DNA of 64,000 nt from Corallococcus soli (lineage in GTDB: Bacteria > Myxococcota > Myxococcia > Myxococcales > Myxococcaceae): assembly GCF_014930455.1 (NCBI RefSeq), contig NZ_JAAIYO010000020.1, forward strand, positions 23,654 to 87,653. The letters are read 5' to 3'. The position numbers and the translations under genes were made by a program. Below the pieces are notes generated by a model. The model was not told where the DNA came from and made no database searches. It was given only the letters and a program-made list of their open reading frames with translations. Shown piece after piece: positions 36,111-44,596 of the stretch (position 1 is the first letter of the stretch; the number at the start of each line of letters is the position of its first letter).

Positions 36111-37247
36111 ATGGAGCAGTGGATGCGGACAACCCTCGCATGCGGGGTCCTGGTGGGGATGTGGACGGGCGTGGCCCTGGCGGCGGAAGACGCGGGCGCG
36201 GTGCGCGCCCGGAGCGATCCCGCGCGGGGTTACTGCGAGCGCGTGCGCGGGACGTCGCGCGCGGAGGCCGCGTTGGAGCTGGCGCCGGAGGTCTTCGCGA
36301 GCATCGGCGCGGTGAACGCGGGCGACGCGCAGGGGGGCTCGGATGAGACGCCCCTGGGGGCGCCCAAGCTGCGGCTGACCGCGGGGCTGGGCTACGACTT
36401 CGTGGGCCTCTACCGGGGCCACACGCTGCGCTCGCGCGCGGAGGCCGAGTGCCGCCGCTACCAGGCGCTCGCCGCGCTCCAGGGCGCCGTGCAGCAGGGC
36501 ACGCGGCTGGGGGAGACGGCCGCCCTGCAAGCCCGCGCGAAGGCCCTGGCGGAGTCCCTGCCCCGCGCGGAGACGCTGGTGTCCCAGCTGCGCGACGAGC
36601 TGCGCGACGGCGGCGCCACGCTGGAGGAGCTCAACGCGGTGCAGCTGCGGTTGGATCACCTGCGCGCGCTGGCCCGCGACACCGAACAGGCGCGGGCGCG
36701 GCTGGCGCTGGAGCCCGCGCTGGCCGAGGGGCAGGACCTGGGCGCGCTGCTCATGGCCTTCGAGTCCGCGGACGACCAGGTGGAGGCGCTGTCCGGCGGG
36801 CTGCGCAAGGCGCGGGCGTGGCGGCTGAGCGTGCGCGGCGGCTACGACGAGGTCTTCGACGTGGACCAGGACACGCCCCTCTTCGGCCAGCTCACGCTGG
36901 GCTACAACCTGGGCCACCTGTGGCAGGGCCGGGCCAACGCCCAGGCGCGCGAGGGCCGGCGCCAGGAGACGCGCGACGCGGTGGACGGCGCACCCCGCCA
37001 GGTGCGCCAGTTGCTGGGCGAGCTGCGCATCACCGAGCAGGGCGAACAACAGCGGCTGCGCGAGGTGTCCACGCTGGTGTCGGACCTGGAGGGGCAGCTG
37101 CGCGAGGTGGAGCGGCTGGAGACGCGGCAGGTCCGCCGCTTCCGGGACTACCTGCTGCTGGAGCTGGCGCGCCTCAAGGCGGAGCAGGCGTACCTGGGGG
37201 CGCACCTGAAGACGCTGCAGGCCCTGCTGGGCGAGGTGAAGCCATGA
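36111..37247 (+). CDS. Exported helical protein of the polysaccharide operon (TolC-like candidate)
   Basis: 378 residues. The signal peptide (about 1-25, cleavage after ALA) precedes a mature part with two long heptad-rich helices separated by beta-like segments (LTAGLGYDFVGLY, LSVRGGYDEVF, LFGQLTLGYNLGHLW). Helix pairs plus amphipathic strands recall outer-membrane efflux factors, although the length is short for TolC. ATG 36111 was chosen for its GGAG site; the frame also opens at GTG 36087. It overlaps the next gene by four bases. Confidence 0.62.
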   Translation: MEQWMRTTLACGVLVGMWTGVALAAEDAGAVRARSDPARGYCERVRGTSRAEAALELAPEVFASIGAVNAGDAQGGSDETPLGAPKLRLTAGLGYDFVGLYRGHTLRSRAEAECRRYQALAALQGAVQQGTRLGETAALQARAKALAESLPRAETLVSQLRDELRDGGATLEELNAVQLRLDHLRALARDTEQARARLALEPALAEGQDLGALLMAFESADDQVEALSGGLRKARAWRLSVRGGYDEVFDVDQDTPLFGQLTLGYNLGHLWQGRANAQAREGRRQETRDAVDGAPRQVRQLLGELRITEQGEQQRLREVSTLVSDLEGQLREVERLETRQVRRFRDYLLLELARLKAEQAYLGAHLKTLQALLGEVKP

Positions 37248-38029
37248 ACGAGGAGCGCCGACGGTGGATCATCGCGCTGGGGTCGTCGGCGGTGTTGATC
37301 CTCTGGGCGGGAGGCCTGCTCTTCAGCCATGGCGCCTGCAACGGTCCCCGCGACAGCGTGGTGAAGCCCACCCCCGTCGCGCCCACGCCCCAGGCCCTGC
37401 GGGACACCCCGTCGCCGACGGACGCACTGGAGCCCGTCCCCCTGGAGCGGATCCAGGTCACCCAGGGCAACGTGGTGGAGCTCCAGCGCGCCGTCCTGGG
37501 CGGGACGCACTTCGGCATCGAAGTGCCGCGGCAGCGCGCGGTGGCTCCGGAGACCACGGGCGACGACGTCGGGCTGCGCTTCACCTGGCTGGGCATCACC
37601 GAGCCGGTGATTCCGCTGGCCTCCGGGGTGGCGCGCCAGCAGGTGGGGCTCAAGCTGCGCGCGCAGGACGGCTGCAACGTCATCTATGCCATGTGGCGCA
37701 TCGCGCCTTCGGCGGGCATCGTCGTCAACTACAAGCGCAACCCGGACGACCGCGAGAGCGGCGAGTGTGGCAATGCCGGCTACACCACCGTCCGGCCACG
37801 CTTCATGGAGCCGCTGGACCTGCTGGCGCAGGGCGAACCGCACGAGCTGCGCGCCCGCATCGACGCGGACGTGCTGACCGTCTACGCGGACGGCAAGCGC
37901 GTCTGGGAGGGCGTGCTGCCCGCCGACGCGCTCACCCTGCAGGGGCCCGCCGGCATGCGCACGGACAACGCGCGCGTGCGCTTCGAGCTGCTGGTGCCCC
38001 GGGAGACCGGGACGGCTTCGCGGCGCTGA
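37244..38029 (+). CDS. Membrane-anchored exported protein, last gene of the polysaccharide operon
   Basis: 261 residues. A single N-terminal hydrophobic helix (about 8-30) ends near a Cys, so it is either an anchor or a lipoprotein signal. A Pro/Thr linker follows, then a beta-sandwich-like domain (VGLRFTWLG, VGLKLRAQDGCNVIYAMWRI, LRARIDADVLTVYADGKRVWEG) reminiscent of LamG/DUF1080-like lectin folds. It may bind the exported polymer. The ATGA overlap with the preceding gene shows it is part of the operon. Confidence 0.62.
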   Translation: MNEERRRWIIALGSSAVLILWAGGLLFSHGACNGPRDSVVKPTPVAPTPQALRDTPSPTDALEPVPLERIQVTQGNVVELQRAVLGGTHFGIEVPRQRAVAPETTGDDVGLRFTWLGITEPVIPLASGVARQQVGLKLRAQDGCNVIYAMWRIAPSAGIVVNYKRNPDDRESGECGNAGYTTVRPRFMEPLDLLAQGEPHELRARIDADVLTVYADGKRVWEGVLPADALTLQGPAGMRTDNARVRFELLVPRETGTASRR

Positions 38030-38115
38030 GGGCCCTCCAGGCCGACGTCCACGGGAGGCGATTGGCCGTCCGCCCCCTTGCATGAAGCATCCGGGCGTGG
38101 GTTCCTTGCCCTCCG

Positions 38116-39558
38116 ATGCAAGACCGCGAACCGCTGGCCTCGCCGCTCCGTCCCCCGCAGGGCCTGGAGGCGTTGGAAGACGCCCTCCGGCGCGACCTGG
38201 ACATCCTCTCCTACCCCGCCCGGAGCTGGGTGCCGCGCCGCTCGACGCCGGACGGCCGGCCCGTCCTGGACGTGCTCATCGTGGGCGGAGGCCAGAGCGG
38301 GCTGGGCGCCGCGTTCGGGCTGATGCGCGAGCGGGTGACGAACGTGCTCGTGCTGGACGACGGCAAGGACGGCTTCCACGGCCCCTGGAAGACCTTCGCG
38401 CGGATGATCACCCTGCGCACGCCCAAGTACCTCACGGGCCCCGACTACAACATCCCCAACCTCTCCTTCCGCGCCTGGTACGAGGCGCAGCACGGCGAGG
38501 AGGGCTTCCGCCAGGTGGCCCTCATCCCGAAGGAGCTGTGGGCGGACTACCTGCTCTGGTATCGCCGCGTGCTGGCCATCCCCATCCGCTGCGGCACCCG
38601 GGCGGGCGCCCTGCACTGGCGCGCGGACCTGGACTGCTTCGAGGTCCCCGTCACGCACGCCGGCGAGACGGAGACCCTGCTCGCGCGCAAGGTGGTGCTG
38701 GCCACCGGCATTGACGGCTCCGGCCGCTGGGACGCGCCGCCGGAAGTGCAGCCCCTGCCCCGCGCGCTGTGGGCGCACACCCATGACCCCATCGACTTCG
38801 AGTCGCTGCGCGGCAAGCGCATTGGCGTGCTCGGCGCGGGGGCCTCCGCGTTCGACAACGCGTCGGTGGCGCTGGAGACGGGCGCGGGCCGGGTGGACCT
38901 GTTCTACCGGCGCAAGAAGCTGCCCAACGTCAATCCCTACCGCTGGGCGGAGTTCGCGGGCTTCCTGCGCCACCACGGCGACTTGCCGGACAAGGACCGC
39001 TGGCGCTTCATCCGGCAGATCATCGAGATGGGGCAGCTTCCCCCCAAGGACACCTTCGAGCGCGCGCGCCGCTCCGCCGCCTTCCACATGCACGCGGAGA
39101 GCCCCTGGCTGGAGGTGAAGCAGCAGGACGGTCAGGCCGTCGTGCGCACCCCGCACGGCACGCACACGTTCGACTTCCTCATCATCGCGTCGGGCTTCAC
39201 CACCGACCTGTCCATGCGGCCGGAGCTGGCGGAGCTGCACCCGCACATCGCGCTGTGGAAGGACCGCTTCACCCCGCCGGAGAACGAGCGGCACGCGGAC
39301 CTGATGCGCCACCCGTACCTGGGCCCCTCCTTCGAGTTCCAGGAGAAGACGCCGGGCGCCGCGCCGTGGATCCACGGCGTGTTCAACTACACGTTCGGGT
39401 GCCTGCTCTCGCTGGGCTTCGGCGGCGCGAGCATCTCCGGCATGAAGTACAGCCTGCCCCGGCTGGTGGGCGGCATCACCCGCCAGCTCTACACCGACGA
39501 CAGCGAGCAGCACTTCCGCGCGCTCGCCGACTACGCCCTGACGGAGTTCGAGCCGTGA
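38116..39558 (+). CDS. FAD/NAD(P)H-dependent monooxygenase, probable urate hydroxylase
   Basis: 480 residues with two Rossmann motifs: FAD-binding VLIVGGGQSGLG (about 54-65) and NAD(P)H-binding IGVLGAGASAFDNA (about 235-248). This is the two-dinucleotide-fold monooxygenase type. It is the first gene of a run encoding every later step of urate breakdown, and no uricase is present. The inferred reaction is urate to 5-hydroxyisourate, as for FAD-dependent urate hydroxylases such as HpyO. Its stop overlaps the allantoinase start (GTGA). An alternative is a monooxygenase for another purine. Confidence 0.75.
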   Translation: MQDREPLASPLRPPQGLEALEDALRRDLDILSYPARSWVPRRSTPDGRPVLDVLIVGGGQSGLGAAFGLMRERVTNVLVLDDGKDGFHGPWKTFARMITLRTPKYLTGPDYNIPNLSFRAWYEAQHGEEGFRQVALIPKELWADYLLWYRRVLAIPIRCGTRAGALHWRADLDCFEVPVTHAGETETLLARKVVLATGIDGSGRWDAPPEVQPLPRALWAHTHDPIDFESLRGKRIGVLGAGASAFDNASVALETGAGRVDLFYRRKKLPNVNPYRWAEFAGFLRHHGDLPDKDRWRFIRQIIEMGQLPPKDTFERARRSAAFHMHAESPWLEVKQQDGQAVVRTPHGTHTFDFLIIASGFTTDLSMRPELAELHPHIALWKDRFTPPENERHADLMRHPYLGPSFEFQEKTPGAAPWIHGVFNYTFGCLLSLGFGGASISGMKYSLPRLVGGITRQLYTDDSEQHFRALADYALTEFEP

Positions 39559-40901
39559 GCACCTCCCTGACCGTGTTTCGCAGCGAGCGCGTGGTGACGC
39601 CCGAAGGCACCCGCGCCGCCGCGGTGGTGGTGCGCGACGGGCGCATCGAAGGCATCGACGCCACGGTGGACGTGCCGCGCGGCGCCCAGGTGGTGGACGT
39701 GGGCCGCGACGCACTGCTGCCCGGCATCGTGGACAGCCACGCGCACATCAACGAGCCCGGCCGCACGGACTGGGAAGGCTTCGCCACGGCGACCGCGGCG
39801 GCGGCGGCGGGCGGCATCACCACCGTGGTGGACATGCCGCTCAACTCCATCCCGGCCACCACGTCCCTGGCGGCGCTGCGCACCAAGGCCGAGTCCGCCT
39901 CGGGCCAGTGCGCCATCGACTACGGGCTGTGGGGCGGCGTCATCCCCGGCAACGCGGGCGAGCTCCAGGCGATGGTGGACGCGGGCGCCCCCGGCTTCAA
40001 GGCGTTCCTGGTGCACTCGGGCGTGGATGAGTTCCCCGCCGCCACGCGCGACGTGCTGGACGTGGCCATGCCCCTGCTGGCGAAGGCCGGCGTGCCCCTG
40101 CTGGTGCACGCGGAGCTGACGGACCACGAGCCGCCCTTCGCCGGGGACGTGCGCGCGTACGCCAGCTACCTCGCGTCGCGCCCTGCCGCGTGGGAGGTGG
40201 ACGCCATCCGGATGATGATCGACCTGTGCCGCGAGCACCGGGCGCCCGTGCACATCGTCCACCTGTCGGCGGCGGACGCGCTGGACGACATCGCGAAGGC
40301 GAAGGCGGAGGGGCTGCCCTTCACGGTGGAGACGTGCCCGCACTACCTGACCTTCAGCGCGGAGGAGATTGAGGCGGGCGCCACCCACTTCAAGTGCGCC
40401 CCGCCCATCCGCGAGGCGGAGAACCGCGAGCGGCTGTGGCGCGCGGTGGCCAGCGGCCTCATCGACCTGGTGGTGTCCGACCACTCGCCCTGCACGCCCG
40501 CGCTCAAGAAGCTGGAGGCTGGGGACTTCTCCGGCGCCTGGGGCGGCATCGCCGGGTTGCAGCTGAGCGTGTCGGCGGTGTGGACGGGCATGCGCGCCCA
40601 CGGCCTGGGGCTGGACGTGCTGGTGGAGCGGATGGCGCGACGCACCGCGCGACTGGCGGGATTGTCGGAACGCAAAGGAGCCATCCAGGTGGGGCGGGAC
40701 GCGGACTTCGTCGTCTTCGCCCCGGAGGCGCGCTTCAAGGTGGCCCCGGAGGACATCCGCCACCGGCACCGGCTGACGCCCTACGCGGGGCGTGAGCTGG
40801 AAGGCCGGGTGTTGAGGACATACCTGCGCGGCCAGCGTATCTTCGACGTCACCGAGGGACTGACGGGCCCGCGCATCGGCCAGTGGCTGCCGCGCGGCTG
40901 A
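39555..40901 (+). CDS. allB: Allantoinase
   Basis: 448 residues, cyclic amidohydrolase. Metal ligands lie in DSHAHINEPG; the carboxylated lysine segment is GFKAFLVHSG, further His occur in VHAELTDHEPPF and HIVHLSAADA, and Asp in SDHSPCTP. It hydrolyses allantoin to allantoate. The GTG start overlaps the upstream stop. Residues HxH and KxF match allantoinase better than dihydropyrimidinase or dihydroorotase. Confidence 0.92.
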   Translation: MSTSLTVFRSERVVTPEGTRAAAVVVRDGRIEGIDATVDVPRGAQVVDVGRDALLPGIVDSHAHINEPGRTDWEGFATATAAAAAGGITTVVDMPLNSIPATTSLAALRTKAESASGQCAIDYGLWGGVIPGNAGELQAMVDAGAPGFKAFLVHSGVDEFPAATRDVLDVAMPLLAKAGVPLLVHAELTDHEPPFAGDVRAYASYLASRPAAWEVDAIRMMIDLCREHRAPVHIVHLSAADALDDIAKAKAEGLPFTVETCPHYLTFSAEEIEAGATHFKCAPPIREAENRERLWRAVASGLIDLVVSDHSPCTPALKKLEAGDFSGAWGGIAGLQLSVSAVWTGMRAHGLGLDVLVERMARRTARLAGLSERKGAIQVGRDADFVVFAPEARFKVAPEDIRHRHRLTPYAGRELEGRVLRTYLRGQRIFDVTEGLTGPRIGQWLPRG

Positions 40902-40928
40902 AGCGTCCCGTCCAGGAGAGGAACACCG

Positions 40929-41951
40929 ATGCAAGCCGAAGCACCCGGGGCGATGCACGTCGCATTCGCCGACCTGATTGACCTGGCCGCCGCGAAGGTG
41001 GGCGGCAGGGCCCTGCTGGCCAACGACGAGTTCTTCGCGCCCAAGGAGTCGATGCTGGAGCCCGGGCGCGGCGTCTTCATCGCGGACAAGTACACGGAGC
41101 GCGGCAAGTGGATGGACGGCTGGGAGACGCGCCGCAAGCGCGTGCCTGGCTACGACTGGTGCATCGTGAAGCTGGGTCTGCCCGGCGCCATCCACGGCAT
41201 CGACGTGGACACGAATCACTTCCTCGGCAACTTCCCCGAGTACGCCTCCCTGGAGGCGTGCGAGGTGGACGGCGACCCCTCCGCGGAGTCGCTGGCGGAG
41301 GACGTGTCGCGCTGGACGGAGCTGGTGCCCCGCTCGCGCCTGCGCGGCGGTTCGCGCAACCTGTTCCCGGTGGCCAACGAGCGGAGATTCACGCACGTGC
41401 GCCTCAACATCTTCCCGGACGGCGGCGTGGCGCGCCTGCGCGTGCACGGCATGGTGCTGCCGGACTGGCACGCGCTGAAGAAGGCGGGGCTGGTGGACCT
41501 GGCGGCGGCGGCGAACGGCGGCTCCGTCGTCACCTGCAACGACCAGTTCTTCGGGACGAAGGACAACCTCATCTTCCCGGGCCGCGCGGCCAACATGGGC
41601 GAGGGCTGGGAGACGCGCCGCAAGCGCGTGCCGGGCTTCGACTGGATCGTCGTGAAGCTGGCCACGGCCGGCACCCTGCGCCGCGCGGAGGTGGACACCC
41701 ACTACTTCAAGGGCAACTTCCCGGACCGCTGCTCGCTGGAGGGCATCCACCTGGAGGAGCCGCTGCTGGACTTCGCCAACGCCACCCACCTCCAGTGGAA
41801 GGAGCTGCTGCCCCAGTCGAAGCTCCAGGCGGACCACTGCCACGTCTTCGAGAAGGAGCTGAAGGACGTGGGCCCCATCACCCACGTGCGCCTCAACATC
41901 TTCCCGGACGGCGGCGTCAGCCGGCTGCGCCTCTTCGGAGAGCCGGCGTGA
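40929..41951 (+). CDS. alc: Allantoicase
   Basis: 340 residues built from two homologous halves (about 8-175 and 180-340). Each repeats a WETRRKRVPG-(Y/F)-DW segment, a GNFP segment and a HVRLNIFPDGGV strand, the internal duplication typical of allantoicase. It hydrolyses allantoate to ureidoglycolate and urea. The ATG is preceded by AGGAGAGG. It starts 27 bases after allB and overlaps uraD by four bases. Confidence 0.93.
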   Translation: MQAEAPGAMHVAFADLIDLAAAKVGGRALLANDEFFAPKESMLEPGRGVFIADKYTERGKWMDGWETRRKRVPGYDWCIVKLGLPGAIHGIDVDTNHFLGNFPEYASLEACEVDGDPSAESLAEDVSRWTELVPRSRLRGGSRNLFPVANERRFTHVRLNIFPDGGVARLRVHGMVLPDWHALKKAGLVDLAAAANGGSVVTCNDQFFGTKDNLIFPGRAANMGEGWETRRKRVPGFDWIVVKLATAGTLRRAEVDTHYFKGNFPDRCSLEGIHLEEPLLDFANATHLQWKELLPQSKLQADHCHVFEKELKDVGPITHVRLNIFPDGGVSRLRLFGEPA

Positions 41952-42460
41952 GCACGCCGCTGGAGCGCCTGAACACCGCGACGACGGAGGACGCCACCCA
42001 GGCGCTCACCCGCTGCTGTGGCAGCCGGCGCTGGGTGGAGGCGATGCTCGCCGTCCGCCCGTTCCGCGACGCGGAGCACCTGTACGCGGAGGCCTCCGCC
42101 GCCTGGGAGCGCACCGGGCCGGAGGACTGGAAGGAGGCCTTCACGCACCACCCGCGCATCGGGGACGTGTCCAGGCTGCGGGAGAAGTACGCCGCCACCG
42201 CGCAGTGGTCCTCGCAGGAGCAGCAGGGCGTGGCCGCCGCGGACGAGCAGGTGCTGGAGGCGCTGGCGCAGGGCAACCGCGACTACGAGGCCCGCTACGG
42301 CTTCATCTTCCTCGTGTGCGCCACGGGCAAGAGCGCGGCGCAGATGCTCGCGCTGCTCCAGGGCCGCATGAACAACCCCACCGACGTGGAGCTGCGGATC
42401 GCCGCCGGTGAGCACGCGAAGATCACCCGCATCCGCCTGGAGAAGCTCCTCGCCCCATGA
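41948..42460 (+). CDS. uraD: 2-oxo-4-hydroxy-4-carboxy-5-ureidoimidazoline (OHCU) decarboxylase
   Basis: 170 residues, all helical. The catalytic His lies in HPRIGD and the conserved Glu in SSQEQQG; the C-terminal IRLEKLL is also typical. It decarboxylates OHCU to S-allantoin, after the UraH step. GTG start in a GTGA overlap with alc and an ATGA overlap with uraH at the other end. Confidence 0.93.
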   Translation: MSTPLERLNTATTEDATQALTRCCGSRRWVEAMLAVRPFRDAEHLYAEASAAWERTGPEDWKEAFTHHPRIGDVSRLREKYAATAQWSSQEQQGVAAADEQVLEALAQGNRDYEARYGFIFLVCATGKSAAQMLALLQGRMNNPTDVELRIAAGEHAKITRIRLEKLLAP

Positions 42461-42801
42461 GCACGCTCAGCACGCATGTCCTCGACACGAGCACGGGCCG
42501 TCCCGCCGAGGGGCTCACCCTGGTCCTGGAAGCCCGGGCGACGGGCGAGTCCTTCCTGGAGCTGTCCCGGGGCACCACCAACGCGGATGGCCGGGTGAAG
42601 GACCTGCTGGGCACGGCCTCCACGCTGGCCCCCGGCGTCTACCGCCTCACCTTCGACACCGGGGCCTGGTTCCAGGCCCGGGGCCAGAGGGGCTTCTACC
42701 CGTACGTGCAGGTGGTGTTTGAAATCACCGCCACCGACGAGCACTACCACGTCCCGCTGCTCCTCAGTCCCTACGGCTTCTCCACGTACCGGGGGAGCTG
42801 A
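42457..42801 (+). CDS. uraH: 5-hydroxyisourate hydrolase (transthyretin-like)
   Basis: 114 residues. The start STHVLDTSTGRPA and the end YRGS are hallmark HIU hydrolase signatures, with an FYPYVQVVFEI strand and HYHVPLLLSP between. It opens the ring of 5-hydroxyisourate to OHCU and acts as a cytoplasmic tetramer. It is the last gene of the five-gene operon and is convergent with the MBL-Rieske gene 18 bases away. Confidence 0.95.
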   Translation: MSTLSTHVLDTSTGRPAEGLTLVLEARATGESFLELSRGTTNADGRVKDLLGTASTLAPGVYRLTFDTGAWFQARGQRGFYPYVQVVFEITATDEHYHVPLLLSPYGFSTYRGS

Positions 42802-42819
42802 GGCGCACCGGGCCGGGCC

Positions 42820-44469
42820 TCACGCGCGCGGCGGTTCGACGGGGGCCTTGTCGACGGAAGCCCTGTCGGCCGGGGCCTTGTCGCCGCCGCGGGCCGGCTT
42901 CCCGTGCTCCGGCAGGTCCGCGAGCGGCTCCGCGCACAGCGTGGCGTTGTTCGTCTTGCACTCGCCGGCCTGGTGCAGGTCGAACCGCCAGCGGTGGCGC
43001 GGACACACCACGTAGCGGCCCTCCTCCACCCAGCCCTCGGAGAGGTCCGCGCCCTGGTGCGGGCAGAAGCGCTGGATGGAGAAGCGCCGGCCCCCGGCCT
43101 CCACCACGGTGCGCTCCGTCCGGGCCTCGGTGGCGCGGATGCCCTCGCAGAACTCGCGCAGGTCCTCCACCTCCACGCCCAGGAAGCCGTGCAGCACGGG
43201 CTCGTACACGTCCGGGGTGCGGCTCAGGCGCAGGCGGAAGGAGAGCAGGAAGTCCTCCCAGTTCAGCTTGCGCTCCAGCACGCGCGCGATGTCGCGGGCC
43301 CGCACCTTCATCGCGTAGCGGAAGGTGTCGCGCTGCTCCGGCACCTCGTCCACGCGGCGGGCGGTGAAGTCCACGCGCAAGAGCCGCATGGGCGCCTCCG
43401 CCAGCTCCACGTAGAGGGGCATGCCCACCCGGCCATGCAGGTCCAGCAGGTCCAGCTTGCGCTGAAGCTCCTCCCGCAGCCGGGCCAGGATGGCCTCCAC
43501 CTCCTCGGGCGGCGGGTCGCGGTGGCGCTCCTGGAAGAGGTGCGCCATGTCCTTCGCGTACGCTTCGACGTACGCCTTGAAGTTCCCCGGCGTCACGCGC
43601 TCCGGCGACTGGGAGACGAACTCCAGCGTGCCCACGTCCAGCACGTCCCCGGGCATGGGCTCCAGGTAGCGCGTGGGCGCGGATGGCAGGCGCTTCTCCA
43701 GGAAGGAGAAGAGGTCCGGCGCGCGCGGGAAGATGTTCACGTCCTCGAAGTTCAGCGGATAGAGCGACGGGTCCAGGAAGGCCGCCGGGCCCGCCGCGGC
43801 GATGTAGGCCCGCGGCTGCACCGACTCCAGCGCGCGCGCCACCGCTTCAAACTTGCTGTCGCGCTTCTTGCGCGAAACCTCTGCGTACAGCTCGCGCGGG
43901 TATTCGTAGCAGGTGGGGTGCCAGATGGCGCCGGAGAACTGCGCGGAGAAGACGTCGATGGGCCCCTCCTCCGCGATGACGCGCGCCAGCCGGTCATGCA
44001 TCTTGCAGTCGTTGAGGTTGAGGAAGCACTGGCCGTCGCCGCGCACCATCACGCTGGAGTCGCGGTTGGTGCCCTGCTCGGAGACGAAGAGCTTGATGTA
44101 GCCGCCCTTGATGGGGATCTCGCGCGAGTCCTCGCACGCGATGACGCGCTTGCAGCCGTACTTCGCGAAGAGCTCCTGGAGCTCAGGGCGCCTGAACCTG
44201 GGCACCAGCACGGTGAAGTCGCGCCGGGCGATGGTGGCCAGGAACTCCGGGTCGAAGTGGTCCTTGTGCTCATGGCTGACGTAGAGGAAGCGCTCCTTGC
44301 CGGGCGTCTCCAGCAGCTCCCGCACGCGGGGCGCCAGGTGGTGGTTGCGCGGCAGCTGCATCCACGCGGAGTCGAAGGCCCCCTGGGGCGACAGCCATGG
44401 ATCCATGACGACGAGCGCCCCGGCGGTCTCCACCGCGAAGCCCGCATGACCCAGGAAGGTGATCCGCAT
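42820..44469 (-). CDS. MBL-fold hydrolase with C-terminal Rieske [2Fe-2S] domain
   Basis: 549 residues. The N-terminal metallo-beta-lactamase fold (FLGHAGF, HEHKDH at 66-71) is followed by a helical middle region and a Rieske domain: Cys469-x-His471 (CPHQGAD) and Cys489-x2-His492 (CPRHRWRFD). The tail is Lys/Ala/Pro-rich and probably disordered. The same two modules occur in the opposite order in CMP-sialic acid hydroxylase. A redox reaction on a sugar nucleotide or lipid is possible but unproven. A strong hairpin lies just upstream (44495-44519). Confidence 0.85.
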   Translation of the reverse strand: MRITFLGHAGFAVETAGALVVMDPWLSPQGAFDSAWMQLPRNHHLAPRVRELLETPGKERFLYVSHEHKDHFDPEFLATIARRDFTVLVPRFRRPELQELFAKYGCKRVIACEDSREIPIKGGYIKLFVSEQGTNRDSSVMVRGDGQCFLNLNDCKMHDRLARVIAEEGPIDVFSAQFSGAIWHPTCYEYPRELYAEVSRKKRDSKFEAVARALESVQPRAYIAAAGPAAFLDPSLYPLNFEDVNIFPRAPDLFSFLEKRLPSAPTRYLEPMPGDVLDVGTLEFVSQSPERVTPGNFKAYVEAYAKDMAHLFQERHRDPPPEEVEAILARLREELQRKLDLLDLHGRVGMPLYVELAEAPMRLLRVDFTARRVDEVPEQRDTFRYAMKVRARDIARVLERKLNWEDFLLSFRLRLSRTPDVYEPVLHGFLGVEVEDLREFCEGIRATEARTERTVVEAGGRRFSIQRFCPHQGADLSEGWVEEGRYVVCPRHRWRFDLHQAGECKTNNATLCAEPLADLPEHGKPARGGDKAPADRASVDKAPVEPPRA

Positions 44470-44494
44470 GAACGAGGCCTCTTCTGACGGTAGG

Positions 44495-44519
44495 GGGCGC
44501 GGGCTTCAGGCCCGCGCCC
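44495..44519 (-). terminator. Strong GC hairpin between two minus-strand genes
   Basis: GGGCGCGGGC (44495-44504) and GCCCGCGCCC (44510-44519) form a perfect 10-bp stem with a 5-base loop. It lies after the lipoprotein stop (44597) and before the MBL-Rieske start (44469). No T-run follows, so it may act with Rho or on the leader of the MBL-Rieske mRNA. Confidence 0.5.
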
Positions 44520-44596
44520 TGGCGTCAGCAAGGCTGCGAACCTGGAACGTCCAAGACCACGGCCCCCTGGGTGCGAAGCCCCTGTCGGAGACCGGA

